DNA from: Gymnopus androsaceus JB14
Taxonomy: Eukaryota; Basidiomycota; Agaricomycetes; Agaricales; Omphalotaceae
Direction: 5' to 3'
Assembly (NCBI GenBank): GCA_009733575.1
Contig: ML769456.1
Coordinates: 62,001 to 126,000, forward strand
Length of the DNA: 64,000 nt
Positions 1 to 10,634 of this stretch are shown here, piece by piece. Both the position numbers and the translations under genes were made by a program. The notes below the pieces were generated by a model. That model had not been told where the DNA came from. It was given only the letters and a program-made list of their open reading frames with translations, and made no database searches. Position 1 is the stretch's first letter. Every line of letters starts with the position of its first letter.

Positions 1-556
1 ATTCGTCAGGTAAATCCCAAAGTCATTGCAACTCACACAGGCAGGAATCGTCGCTGCGCCGCCAAGGCCTTGAAAACCTCGCATTATATCAAGCGTGTCG
101 GGGTCTGCAAGGACAAAAATTAGTGGGGGAGGTGTCTAGTAGACGAGGGTAGCTACCTTGAGCGAATGAACAGCCGAGGTTGAATGCAAGGAGCCATGCC
201 GAGCCCAGTAAAAACACTAGTTTTCTTCCGTATAGATCTGCAAGTCGACCGAATAATAGTAAAAGACATCCGTTGCTCAAAGGATATGCGGCGACGACCC
301 AGTCGAGGGCTGCGACCTAACATCTCGATCGTCGATATACGTTGTCTGCCAGTACAGAAGCATAGTTTAGCTACTTACAGGAATATTGAGATCTTCTTCC
401 ATAGTCGGTAGCGATATCAAGACAGCCGAGTTACTTGATCTCTAGAACGAAAGCTCAGTTAAATTCACTAGACCAAAGATGAAAAAATACATTTGCTACC
501 ATGGCCAAGGTGCATGTCGCAATAATACCGATCGTTCTCCACAAACTCAAAGACAT
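1..556 (-). CDS. MFS drug:H+ antiporter (DHA2-like), 5' part, cut by window edge
   Basis: This is the N-terminal part of a major facilitator superfamily transporter; the rest lies left of base 1. The first exon (start ATG at 556) gives a hydrophobic first helix. The next exons read NSAVLISLPTMEEDLNI and then DWVVAAYPLSNGCLLLLF, followed by the loop 2-3 signature GRLADLYGRK (MFS motif A), then RGFQGLGGAATIPA in helix 4. Introns separate these pieces, for example one ending just before VAALDW and one splitting after the SFAQ residues. The ALPT-like and RGxQGxG pieces are typical of 14-helix DHA2 exporters such as ATR1-type aminotriazole/boron efflux pumps; the substrate cannot be told from this part. 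No frame break is seen within the visible exons. Start chosen because an in-frame stop lies just upstream. Confidence 0.8.
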
Positions 557-1073
557 TTCCCTCTTCTGCTCTGGCAAATGCGTGTTTCTAGTTCTTCTTT
601 GAACGACATATATACTCTCGATGAAGTATTAGCTGATAGCAGATAGAGCCTTGCCTACTAGGCCTATCTATAATTTGCAGCCGTTTAATTTTGTTACCAA
701 TTTTCTGGAGTTTCAGCTCCGGAGTGGGACTAGCCGCAGGAAGGTCTAGTTCCACCATCAAGATCAGTTTGGGGCTGGGACGGGGTTAACAATTGGCTGG
801 CGCTGAATATCCAGAGGCCCATATCATATCAAAGCGCGCGCAGTGTTTCACGCGGTAGCTAACGAGAGAGAAATTGATATGAATACATCTTGAATACATC
901 TTGGATAAATGGCTAAGCTGAGCAGCAACATTGACTGAAGTGTTGTCTGGAAGTTGGTACCGTTTTAGATTGTTCTCGAAACTACTTGAAGATACAAGGA
1001 CCCGGCCCCACCGCATGAGTGTGTGGTCAAGCAGAAACTGTGCAGATTCAGCGTAAATGATACCTAGGTCTGA

Positions 1074-1118
1074 GATTGCAAGCTTCTAACCAATACTATT
1101 GGTTAGAAGCTTGCAATC
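1074..1118. repeat. Perfect 21-bp inverted repeat (hairpin), 3-nt loop
   Basis: Left arm GATTGCAAGCTTCTAACCAA plus T (1074-1094) is followed by ACT (1095-1097) and the exact reverse complement (1098-1118). The homologous place in the second duplicate (about 2150-2190) lacks the palindrome. It therefore arose, or was lost, after the duplication. No terminator role is evident. Confidence 0.85.
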
Positions 1119-1391
1119 CAGTGTATAAACAAACGAGAATATGGGCCGCAATCGTGTATAATCCAGCGTGATGGATATGCACTCGGGGCCCTATACATCA
1201 GCCCAATCCGTATGATCCGGTATATTTGGCGTGCCTTCACGCGGATTACGGATCAGCGGGTTTGCTGATAGTATGGCAGTAATCAATGGTGAATGGGATG
1301 GAAAAAGTCTTCCGAATAGCGTACCGCGCTGGAATGCCGATGAGACTCACGGTAATGTCGTTCGAAGTTCAGGGGATCGATAACCGTGTCA

Positions 1392-1592
1392 TCAGGCAAG
1401 GAAACTGGGCAGCTGAATCTGGTGTTGTCGAGTAGAAGAGCGAAGGTGTGACATTTCAGGAAGGTTTATGAGATGGAAAGGTGTGCACAGGTCATCCGGC
1501 GAAGCAGTCCAGCTTACAACCATACCCTCGTCGGTAACTGTATCTGCTAGTCGGGGTGTGAGCACTAAACACAAGACTTGCGATTGAAGCAC
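1392..1592 (-). pseudogene. Relic of secreted Kre9/Knh1-like N-terminal domain protein, copy 1
   Basis: The frame contains GMVVSWTASPDD, matching the second copy at 2190-2513 (SMVVSWTASADD) and the general pattern of the fungal Kre9/Knh1-like extracellular domain found at the N-terminus of many Ser/Thr-rich wall proteins. It lacks a signal peptide exon and a membrane or GPI end, and the flanking parts are shifted relative to copy 2. I see no route to a complete protein. Function is not assigned beyond resemblance. Confidence 0.4.
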
Positions 1593-2189
1593 TACATAGC
1601 AAGGTGCAATATGGTTCGACCAAAACTACTCTGGTGTCGATCCTACTATCGTCGGCCTTGGGATTTGAATGAGCGAGGACTGGTCACAACTGCGGAATCA
1701 TCTCATTGGTATTGGTATTCGAAGCGAGCAAGCGCTGGAACGCCTCCTGGTTGCGAAGATGAAGTGTGCATGGAGTGAAGTGCCGGTACCGCTAGTTTTA
1801 AGTCATAAATAGGTTGAGTATTCGAAATGGACTTCACCAATGAAATCTACATGAAAAACTACCTAGGGTACAAATTTTTCCAATGTAGATTGTCTAATTC
1901 ATTGCCTCAAAATAAAGCTTGCAAAGTGGCTATTTTTGGCATTTTTGCATCTTGAATACATCTTGGATAAATGGCTAAGCTAAGCAGCAACATTGACTGA
2001 AGTCTTGTCTGGAAGTTGGTACCGTTTTAAATTGTTCTCGAAACTACTTGAAAATACAAGTACCCGGCCCCATTGCATGAGTGTGCGGTTAAGCGGAAGT
2101 GATAGTAAACTGTGCAGATTCAGCGTAAATGATACCTAGGTCAGAGGTATTGCGAGCCTCCAACCAGTAGCCCGTGCTGTTGGCAGTAA

Positions 2190-2513
2190 TCAATGGTGAA
2201 CGGATGAAAATGTCTCTCGAATAGCAACGTACCGCGCTGGAATGCCGGCGAGACTCACGGTGATGTCGTTCGAGGTTTGGGGATCAATATCCGTGTCATC
2301 AGGCAAGGAAACTGGGGAGCTGAATCCAGCGTTGTTGAGTAGAAGAGCGAAGTTACTGGGAAGAGCGAGCATATGAGATTTCAGTAAGGTTATGAGATGG
2401 ATTGAAGGTGCGTACGGGTCATCTGCCGAAGCAGTCCAGCTTACAACCATACTCTCGCCGGCAACTGCATCTGCTGGGGTGTTGAGGATGAGACTTGCCA
2501 CAAAAGGAGCCAA
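2190..2513 (-). pseudogene. Relic of secreted Kre9/Knh1-like domain protein, copy 2
   Basis: The frame reads SLILNTPADAVAGESMVVSW, then a Leu-rich stretch ending in NDITVSLAGIP. The mature N-terminus of Kre9-like basidiomycete proteins has this L-NTP-VxGE-VVSW layout, and a signal-peptide-like run (LLSCLAPFVAS) precedes it. Reading further upstream in frame reaches a TAG without an ATG, so the first exon is missing or lost. There is no Ser-rich stalk or membrane segment downstream. It is a truncated duplicate, related in kind to the intact gene at 4650-6333 but not close in sequence. Confidence 0.45.
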
Positions 2514-2953
2514 GCAGCTGAGAAGGCTATCAGAAATTTGTGTCAGCTTCGATATATTGGTGGAAAAAGATGCAGCTTGAGCTACCTAAGCTTGAAGAAC
2601 ATCGCAAAGTGGGTAACGGTTTGCCCTGTCAGGTTACTTATATACGAAGTAGGTTAAGAACCTGTGCTACCGAAGATCAGAGGCGTACAATTGACCAACT
2701 TGACCCGTTCAGTTCTGAGCAACAAGTGGATTGAATACTAGGGATTTGGGGCGTAAAAATCAGGGGGACTTAAGAATGCGACCATGCGCTTCCCGCAATG
2801 ATGTTGGCTAGAAGCGGGCTAAAAGGCCGCTGCTGTGGAGAGCCAACCCGACTCCAGAGGGCGGCCCTTCCATGCGCAGGTGGCAGGAAGCGGAGCCGTT
2901 AATCCAGAGAATAAGATGTAGAAGATGACCAGAATGAAGAGAAGGGCCATAAA

Positions 2954-3208
2954 TTGCATACCGAAGGTGCAGGAGAAAAGCAGGGCCTGGAGTACAGGGG
3001 AGCGAAAATTGTAGAATCCCATAAATATTCAAGCACCTGCACCTGCTCCGGCTCAAGAGCTCCACCAAGGAGAGGAACTGTGGCAGAAGAAAGTGCATTG
3101 CTGCGGAAGCTCCGGGAGCTGCAGATTATTCGTAGGTTGGAAGAGATTCGCAATAGGAGGGTTGGTGGAACATCGGGAAACCAGAGTTCTCCACCAGAGT
3201 ATGGATAA
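2954..3208 (+). pseudogene. Orphan C-terminal tail paralogous to the 4650-6333 membrane protein
   Basis: The frame ends LLRKLRELQIIRRLEEIRNR and then an SPPEYG terminus. The intact gene downstream ends with LLLELRELHIVRRLQEIHSR and an APPNYE terminus, so the last ~40 residues are clearly related. Upstream in the same frame there is no membrane helix or wall-type ectodomain. A hydrophobic stretch (ALLFILVIFYILFSG) sits just before it on the opposite strand, at about 2900-2960, as if a breakpoint or inversion separated the parts. I read this as a broken duplicate of the neighbouring gene. Confidence 0.5.
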
Positions 3209-4303
3209 TGGTCTCCTTCATGAATACACACATTTTTAAATCCTACCACTCGAACGTAAACCAGCTTTGGGTTTACTACTGAGCTCCTTCAGAAGAGATT
3301 TACTACAAATTTACACAATATCTGCATTAAGATCGCGAGCCACAACAGCGCTTATTTTCTTTTACCGCATCTCATGTATTTCGACTCTTGAGCATGCGAA
3401 TTGGCTCAGGCTAACTAGCAAACTTCGAATCTGAGGACCGCATATAGACTGAAGCCGCCAGAGTGCGTTTTGTTTTGTTTTGTTTTAAATATTCTAATCT
3501 ATACTTGCACAGATGCAGCACCCTTCCCTCAGCCGAAATCACCGAAATGAAGACCTGGCGATCATTGAATCGCTGTTCTAGTAGAGCACAACCCTCCGTT
3601 CGTTTAACGACTCCCAATTTGAGCATTGAACCATTCATAAATGCAGTGCGCTTTCCCAGTTGGTCGACATTCGTTTCTAACAGTGGCAGAAATAAATCAC
3701 GTATTTTATCCCAAGAAGATCTACAATTCCATCTCCGTGATTGCTACTATTTCTCTCCTTCCCGTTTTGAAGAGGTTGAAGCCGAGGGTGAACCGAGCAC
3801 TGTTAAAGGCAAACAGAATGATGATGAAGAAGAAACAGTCGAACCCGCCGAAGCCGACTGTCAAATTATCGATTTTGGCTCCTCCTCATCGACAGGATCC
3901 AAAGCTCACATTCGCAGCTACGCATTCCTCGTGATTTTCGAAGCGGAGTCATTCGATCCATCACGGAAGAGTACGACGAGAACTGGCTCAGCCATGCATT
4001 GTGTATAGAGGTGGGAGCGGTGCTTTGGAAGAGGGCATGAACCCTTTTACAGCCGAACTCTCCTCGACAATTGAGTGTTCCGATAACTAGTTATCACTAT
4101 TTGGTTCACAATGCGACAAACACATCTCGAATGACTATGAATGGCACGTCACCAACGCAACACAGAACCTAAAGTTCGCTATCGGGTAATGAAACACTTT
4201 CGCCTTGTATTCTTTTTTCGTCTACTCAAAATTACACTACTCCTAGAATGTCCAGTACTAGTATGACCAATATGTCAAACACAAATTCGAAACCAAATCC
4301 ACC

Positions 4304-4367
4304 GTTCCACGATAAATCCAGATCCTACAATCACATCGCATCGTAGGATCCGGATTTATCGTGGAAC
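4304..4367. repeat. 25-bp inverted repeat with 14-nt loop, one mismatch
   Basis: Arms 4304-4328 and 4343-4367 are reverse complements except at 4320 (A instead of G). The loop is AATCACATCGCATC. It lies about 280 bp upstream of the membrane-protein start. It could be a small foldback element or a structured 5' element; no target-site duplication was recognised. Confidence 0.85.
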
Positions 4368-4649
4368 TGGTATCATTCATTCTCTGTATTCTATCAGAAG
4401 TATTGAAGACTTGACAGGCGCTAAAGGCATGTTAAGGAGAACTTGGCATTGTTTGATTGAAATTTGAACATAAACAAGCAGTGCAATATCTATGCGATAA
4501 AGCGCTATATCTGTGCTGTTTTCTAGAGGTCGACCTTTTTTGAACTTGTTTGTTTGGGACTAGATATGAATAGCCTTGGAAACGGAAAGGCACTGAAATG
4601 AATGCATGCGTTTCACTCTCCATCTCTTGTCGATAGAACCAAGTCAGCT

Positions 4650-6333
4650 ATGGAATTCCCCTCTGCTCTGGCTACTACAGCGATGCCTAGAATATCATGG
4701 ATTCAAGGAATGAAAATATCCCTTTTGGTGTCTGCCATTTCTCTGATTCCTGGTGTTTACGCCCAGGGTATCACTATCAACACACCGTAACTGCGATTTT
4801 TTCTTCGTTTGGTGAAGAATTGTGGTAGCTAAACCTTTTTTTTCAGTTCGAGTTTTATTGAGTGTGAGCCGGTTAATCTTACGTGGACCACCGCAATCTG
4901 TATGTTCACTATATTTTGTGTTCTTCTCGTTATGTTGACATTGGTGTTGCAGCTCCTTACTTCTTGGTGAGCCCGGCGCACTGCAAGCCTCTACTTTATG
5001 CGTTGCTTACTCACCATTCTGTGTTGTGCTTGTGCAACGATACATCCATTTAGAGGTATGGAAATGTACTATTGGCGACTTGATTTAAAAAATGTTCTTC
5101 AGTGTGCTTAACGGTAGCGATTCATTTATCGACATACTGGAAAGCCTTGGCGGTCACAATGGAATCGACGGGACTAACTTCACATGGACCGTGGACATCG
5201 CTGCGGGTGAGGCGGACAGTACCTTGCACTGTATGTATCTGACACAGTTTTCCAGGTCAGAGTATTGTGATTGAAGTTGATGATTCAGAGTCGAGCCGGG
5301 GAAAGACTAACCCTCTCGTAGTTCAAGCTGGTAGTATGTGTGACTCCTTCTGATATCATTTTTCCGGACTCAATTGCATCGCATAGCTTCGAGCAGCTGT
5401 CTCAATGGCTCTGCATCATCTACTGGCAGCAGTTCTTTGACAACTTCATCTTCCTCTTCTACTAGTCATCCAGCAGGCACCGGTACTTCCTCTTCAACCT
5501 CCAGTGCGAAGAAGATACCAATTGGAGCTATAGTCGGTGGGGTGATTGGCAGTATTGTTTTAATATTTGTGGTCTTATTCGTACTGCTAATGCTGCGCAA
5601 ACGTCGTCGCCATCATGCAGAGGCAGGTATTCAAAGAGGGGATTTGAACGAGCTTGATCTTTCAGAGGGTGAAAAGAGGGTAAACTCCCCGACTGAAGGA
5701 CTCACAGTTCCTCACAGCTTCAATTCGGAACAGCAGCTCTTGTTAACAAACTTGAAGCAGTCTTCTCACTCGACTATAGTTCTATCTCCCCCCACCAATG
5801 ATCACCTCCCGGGGGCTTCCGGTGCATCTGGGAGTGCTATAGTTTTATCTCCTCTCACCAATGATAACCTCCCGGGGGCTTCCGGTGCATCTGGGAGTGC
5901 TATAGCTTTATCTCCCCCCACTAATGATAGCCTCCCGGGGGCTTCCAGTGCACCTGGGAGCGGTATGGGTGCAGTCGGACACAAGGCGGCCAGAGCTGAT
6001 AACATCCAGGATAACGGGAAACGAGTTCTTGAGCGTGCGCGCGCAGAACAAATGGAGGCAATCCATCGCGAGACGCCAGAGCAAGCGCTGGAAACAGTGG
6101 AATCAGACATCCTTAAATCTGGTAACACAAACACTGCGTCGCCGCCTCAAGTACCTACACCCACTCCGATTGAAGAGCCCCACCAGGAAGAGAGACCTGA
6201 CGATGATTTGGAAGAAGCAAATGAATTGTTGCTGGAGCTCAGGGAGCTACATATTGTTCGTAGATTACAAGAGATTCACAGTAGGAGAGCCGGAGGCTCA
6301 GATCCCGACATGGCGCCACCAAATTATGAATAA
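4650..6333 (+). CDS. Single-pass membrane protein, Kre9-like ectodomain, wall-sensor-like layout
   Basis: Exon 1 encodes a signal peptide (MKISLLVSAISLIPGVYAQG; ATG at 4650 or 4710). It is followed by a Kre9/Knh1-like domain (ECEPVNLTWTTA, then SVLNGSDSF), a Ser/Thr-rich stalk, and one membrane helix (IGAIVGGVIGSIVLIFVVLF) with a basic stop-transfer cluster RKRRRHH. The cytosolic tail carries three 21-residue repeats and ends in a charged helix and PPNYE. This layout is that of Mid2/SKG6-like surface proteins of basidiomycetes; ligand and pathway are unknown. Introns lie after NTP, after TTAI, around 4967-5102 (see microexon finding), after LH, and after QAG (into SSSCLNG). The last large exon runs about 5398-6333. 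An orphan duplicate of its tail lies at 2954-3208. Confidence 0.7.
5776..5964 (+). repeat. Three tandem 63-bp coding repeats
   Basis: Units 5776-5838, 5839-5901 and 5902-5964 each encode 21 residues of the pattern I(V/A)LSPxTNDxLPGASxAxGS. They lie in the cytosolic tail of the membrane protein. Unit length is a multiple of three, so copy number can vary without breaking the frame. Confidence 0.9.
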
Positions 6334-7257
6334 TGAATCTTCATCAGTTTATCGAGTTTATAATCAGGGGGTTCGAATTATGCTCTTTGTCTATACCGAC
6401 TTCGAGGTTTGCACCATAGTCTTTACCAACGAACGCAAAACATCCCGGGAATTTGTCTGTTTGGCACGACAGAGGCCAGACCCACTGAAGAACTGAAAGT
6501 AAATGGGCGAATCCTGCGGGAGTCTTTCATAGGCTTTGTCATAAGCGAAATAGTCGATTTTTACGGCTGCCGGATGTTCCTTGAAGCCCATTGCTTTTCC
6601 TAACACGTCCGGGTTGGACAAGAACTTCTCAATTAACTCGCGTTGGGTTGCAGATGGGGTGTATACTTTTGTCCCGAGACAGTCCCCGCACATCGGAAAC
6701 GCAGGTCTCTTGTTTCGTTAATGCGACTTGCAGTCTACGTGTTATACGATACTGCAGCTGTGTAGCAGATTACTCGTGACATCGACAATACATGGTACTT
6801 ACTGTAAGTACCGCATGAGTGACAAGACGAGATATGACTGACCAGCCAGTGATGTTATGCAGACTTGTATAACTCGACACTTCAACTGTATCTCGAGGTC
6901 AATGACTCATCATTATCTGATTATCGTCAACCTCCTGATCCTCAATTGTTGAGTATAAAGTACTCACAGCAACAGAGATTGGACCAGGTGGCATGAAAAT
7001 ATCTGGGAACGAGAGTGAAGATATTTTGGTCAAGGGATTGCGGCGAGTCCATACTCTAGTATCGAAAGTGCTGGCTAAAAGCCTAGGACGACTCTTAACT
7101 CTTTCGATACAAGCTTTAATTCGGTGTGCAGAGCGCATCAGGAGTGATCTGAGCTCGAGCGTGATATTAATGCATTGTGTCTGTACATTCCAATTATTGC
7201 TTCTGGGTATGAGACAAGCAAATGTCCAAAGATAATATAGTGAACGGTACGAGTCAT
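6334..7257. other. Intergenic region, no assignable gene
   Basis: A 100-codon minus-strand frame (6391-6693) contains AMGFKEHPAAVKIDYFAYDK and later SPIYFQFFSG. It reads like real protein sequence but matches no family I recognise and has no visible neighbouring exons, so it may be a gene fragment. A 123-codon minus frame at 6899-7270 looks non-coding. The 3' untranslated regions of the flanking genes must also lie here. Confidence 0.4.
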
Positions 7258-8083
7258 CTATCCTGAGCATACATCTGCAAGGCCACCAGCTACCTTTGAG
7301 TTCATGATGAGTGCCACAATCAGTCTAACAGAACAGCGTTTAGTATGACATTAGTGCAAAAACGCAAGTGACGCACCCATACAACCCTAGCACTTCAGCG
7401 AAAATAAGAATGAGGACCATGGATACAAACACCTTTGACTCCTGTACGTATGCACGCACACACTGTTATACGCAGCGCAGATGAGAAGACGCACACCGTA
7501 GACTATATGAGGGGTTCTTACCGCATCACCAACAATACCAATAGCATACCCCGCAGTAAGTCCTGTAAACCCACAAGCCAATCCTGCTCCAAGGTGTACA
7601 AAGCCAGCGAACAATGGATAGCCTTCCGGTGTTACTGTAAAAGATGCACATTTAGGGACAGCTGGGATTGAGGAGGCATAGACATACATGCGCCGGAGAT
7701 TAGTACAGAAACGACCAGCCCATACACGGCAATAATACCAGACATAACGACAGGTATAAGTGACTAGAAATTTGTGTATTAGAGTGTCGAATTTGAAGCG
7801 AAATGAGGAGCAAACGGACCTTCATGATCAGCTCGGGCTTGAAAGTTCCCAATCCAGCGATACCAATTCCTGCCTTAGCTGTACCGAACGCTGCTCCAAC
7901 CGCTGAATACTCTCAGTGAGTTGACCAAACCACAGACAGAAAGGTATAAATCGCACTGCTGAGGACCATCTGCAAATGTCAATTCAGAATTGTCAATCTA
8001 GGAGTCGAACATGACGGGAAACTTACCGCAGAAGCTACTCCTGCAAAGCCAAAGAATGGCGCATAAGGTGGGCAGACAGACAT
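7258..8083 (-). CDS. VMA3: V-type H+-ATPase proteolipid subunit c
   Basis: This is the membrane-rotor subunit of the vacuolar proton pump, four helices, about 160 residues. Exon 1 gives [19 protein letters not shown]. Then come [18 protein letters not shown] with [43 protein letters not shown] with [10 protein letters not shown], and [18 protein letters not shown] followed by [10 protein letters not shown]. The essential proton-binding Glu is the E of IFAEVLG in helix 4. Six introns; the second donor is a weak GTGCGA after LS. The short C-terminal extension after IMN is slightly longer than in yeast. It shares a 130-bp divergent promoter with MRPL6. Confidence 0.93.
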
Positions 8084-8213
8084 GATTATTTGAAGAGAAA
8101 AAGAGAATGAGTCGTAGCGGTACGAGGAGGTGAAAACAAAGCGTAATAAGCGCCACTGAAGCGCCGTCCGGCCAGAATCTTAGCGCACAAATCTTTTCTC
8201 TTCAACGACGCGA
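8084..8213. promoter_or_regulatory. Divergent promoter VMA3 / MRPL6
   Basis: Only 130 bp separate the two start codons, so both 5' leaders and any upstream elements are packed here. No TATA-like box is obvious. Confidence 0.6.
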
Positions 8214-8907
8214 ATGATTCTCCGACCGCGACTGGGCTCAGTTCTACGGAGCTTTAGCTCCTCAGCGGTAGCTCAAAAACATATCTCTCATATTGGCGGA
8301 AAACCCATAATGCTTCCTCCAAATATTTCTTTCAATCCTTCTCCGACCGCTCTCACTGTCATTGGTCCTCTCGGTACCACTTCAGTCGCTCTTCATCCTT
8401 TCGTTCGCATAAAATTTCCAGAACAAAGCGTTATGGAAGTGTCCGTAGAGGATTCAGAAATCAAAGTGCAGCGACAAATGTGGGGCACGACGCGCACGCT
8501 TATTTACAATGCTATCATCGGAATGACCGAGGGATTCAAGGTACCGCTGTACTTGGTCGGCGTGGGCTACAGAGCTGTGTTGGAAAAGGATCCTAGGGGG
8601 ACTGCAGATGGCGGGAATGGAATGAGGCTTAATATGAGCTTGGGCTTTTCGCATCAAGTCTACGTGCCAATACCTCCGTACATTACTTGCGAGGTCCCGA
8701 TGCCGACTAAAATCACGCTTGCGTGTACAGACAAACATTTGCTAGGCTTGTTTGCAGCCAAGGTTAGAAGTTATCGAAAGCCGGAGCCGTACAAGGGCAA
8801 GGTGAGTGCGAACGGAGTTGGGTTGATATTCGTGAATTCTGACTGGGTTCTAGGGAATCTTCATTGCAGACGAGAAAATTAGATTAAAGAGCGTTAAAAA
8901 GAAGTAG
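8214..8907 (+). CDS. MRPL6: Mitochondrial large-subunit ribosomal protein L6 (uL6m)
   Basis: The N-terminus (RPRLGSVLRSFSSSAVAQ) is a mitochondrial targeting sequence. The body has both uL6 repeats: IGGKPIMLPPNISF with VIGPLG, then GFKVPLYLVGVGYRA, LGFSHQVYVPIPP, and the diagnostic rRNA-binding stretch RSYRKPEPYKGKG. One intron (8802-8853, 52 nt) separates PYKGK from the last exon GIFIADEKIRLKSVKKK, so the stop is at 8905-8907. Length (about 215 residues) fits fungal Mrpl6. It acts in the mitochondrial ribosome large subunit. Confidence 0.94.
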
Positions 8908-10634
8908 TCAGCCGCGTTATCTATTTTTCTTTACAATTGGCATCGGGACGAGCAAACAAGAATTGTACTCTTGAGGTTTGAATTTTATATCTCGCTAGAT
9001 GTCCTTCACGACAAAGCAGACCTCCGTGATTGCTTCGAGCTCATCTGAAGAGAAGTATTCTTTGAAACTACACGAAAAACTCGCTCATACGAACGGTAAG
9101 AAGTAATTTCTTCAGCGTTCTGGGTTCCATGCTTAGAGACCTTAGTTTAACTCCAATCAGCCGCTCTGTCTTTTACTGGTACTCGTTCCAAGAAGGAATC
9201 TTCATTCTGGAGATCGCACCGAATAATTGGCCGTCACCAGCATTCTTTTTCTAACTTCTCTGCTTTGCGAAACTCATATTTCATTGTGAGGATGTATCCC
9301 ATCCTATGGAGTACCTTCTGAACCATGCTTTTCTCTCACAAGTAAATCTTCCGAGTTATTAGATTTGACCTATAATTGGACCCAGCGAACTCTTTTAGAC
9401 AAGTCTCTCTGAATCATGGCACGCATCCCACATGCTGCGAAATAAATGGGAACCTCTTGGGAATGAATGATCTACTCGCGTACAACATCCACGTCGTAGA
9501 GATGTGCCACCTAGATCTGCTACTAGCGACTTCGTCTACCATCTCCTTGCGAGCTATGATGAACCTGATCGCATTGTACAGCGAGTGGTGACACTAGACT
9601 TCGGCATACTACGTATGTGAAACCCGCGATAAGATGAAAGCAGACCTCTATATTGGAAGAACGACGGCTATCTTCTTGCGCAAGTGCGCAAGTGCACAAG
9701 TAAACGGCTCAGAGGACAAACTTGGCCTTACCCTGGACAGCCCAAAGTCCCTGCTTATCGCAGCGGCAATTGCGGCTTTTGGATTACCTGGTCCAAAATG
9801 TTTGCTGGGACCACTTTGACACCGTGAGCTCCGAAGTTCTTCAAGATTCCCGTCATTTCTGACCTACATCGCATGTGTTATGTTCCCTTCAAGCAAACCG
9901 GTACCGTTGTTCGCAAGCTAGTCTCTTCCCAGTCCAGATGTTTCTCGGCTGTTGAAAGACGAAGGAGAACAGCGGAGCAGGTACGGAGAGCATTCGGTAG
10001 TGTTCCGAAGCGTTCAAGCGTTCAAGCAATTTCTTTAGCAGCGAAGTAACCTGATATCCGGTACTCACGCGTCGAGGCTAGCAGCAAGTCTGTAGGTACT
10101 ACCATGAATAGATCGTTGACTTGCCCGGCCTTTGGGATCGCAGAGTATTTTTCTACAATCACATTGACTTCTTGACTTCTGCAGTTTGGGAAAACTGATC
10201 TCTTTGTTGAAGTAATCAAGCCATAGATGAAACGTACACAAAATCCATGAATGCAATTATTTCAGCAGCCTGTTTAACCTGCGCTTGAGTTAGTGCGGTA
10301 GGGTTAAAGGATCGCCGAAATCCGACTGCCTTTATGTAGAGACCTTCCCCCAAATACACGCGCTGATACAACGTATCTTGAACGTATCTAGAGCCCTGAG
10401 ATGACTATTTTGTGGATCTGTCACCTGAGGTGAAGGACATGCCAAGTTGAACATAAAGTTCGTTGGAATCATGCGTTCTATTTTTTACTTCAAGCAATTA
10501 CGCATGCATTATATGCTATGTATCTGTGAGTGTGTGATTTACAAGTGCGAGCGATGAAAAGATACAAGTAAATAGATATGGTGAGCTCGGGGCCCGAAGG
10601 ATATTATTGCTAAAGCTGTCAACAAATAAGCAGG
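8908..10634. other. Intergenic region with possible cytochrome P450 relic
   Basis: An ATG at 8999 starts a short frame (SFTTKQTSVIASSSSEEKYS) that can be spliced once and then stops; I do not recognise it. At about 9500-9620 one frame reads DFVYHLLASYDEPDRIVQRV followed by VTLDFGIL. This resembles the helix I approach of agaricomycete cytochrome P450s but is flanked by stops. At 10120-10400 other broken frames occur on both strands. I see no intact gene, heme-binding Cys motif or complete exon set. Confidence 0.4.

Larger units (their letters stand above)
890..2515. repeat. Tandem segmental duplication, unit about 1.05 kb, diverged
   Basis: The stretch from about 890 (TTGAATACATCTTGGATAAA) is repeated from about 1950 with roughly 90-95% identity by eye over the first 180 bases. 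It continues as a more diverged match: 1310-1590 against 2190-2510. Both halves carry the same minus-strand protein relic. The copies differ at 1074-1118, where only the first carries a perfect hairpin, and by small indels. Tandem unequal duplication followed by decay is the simplest reading. Confidence 0.7.
557..4649. other. Gene-poor region with decayed duplicates and hairpins
   Basis: About 4 kb without a convincing intact gene. It holds a tandem duplication (about 890-1600 and 1950-2515), a perfect hairpin at 1074-1118, a second long hairpin at 4304-4367, and an orphan gene tail at 2954-3208, all listed separately. A 181-codon open frame at 3463-4008 overlaps a second frame at 3641-3934 with basic runs. 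Neither resembles a known domain and I do not call either a gene. The region looks like a graveyard of a local membrane/wall-protein family whose one intact member starts at 4650. Confidence 0.6.

Noticed and set aside
3463..4008. 181-codon plus-strand frame
   Set aside because: No domain, no signal peptide, overlapping alternative frame of similar quality and no exon pattern; not enough to call a gene.
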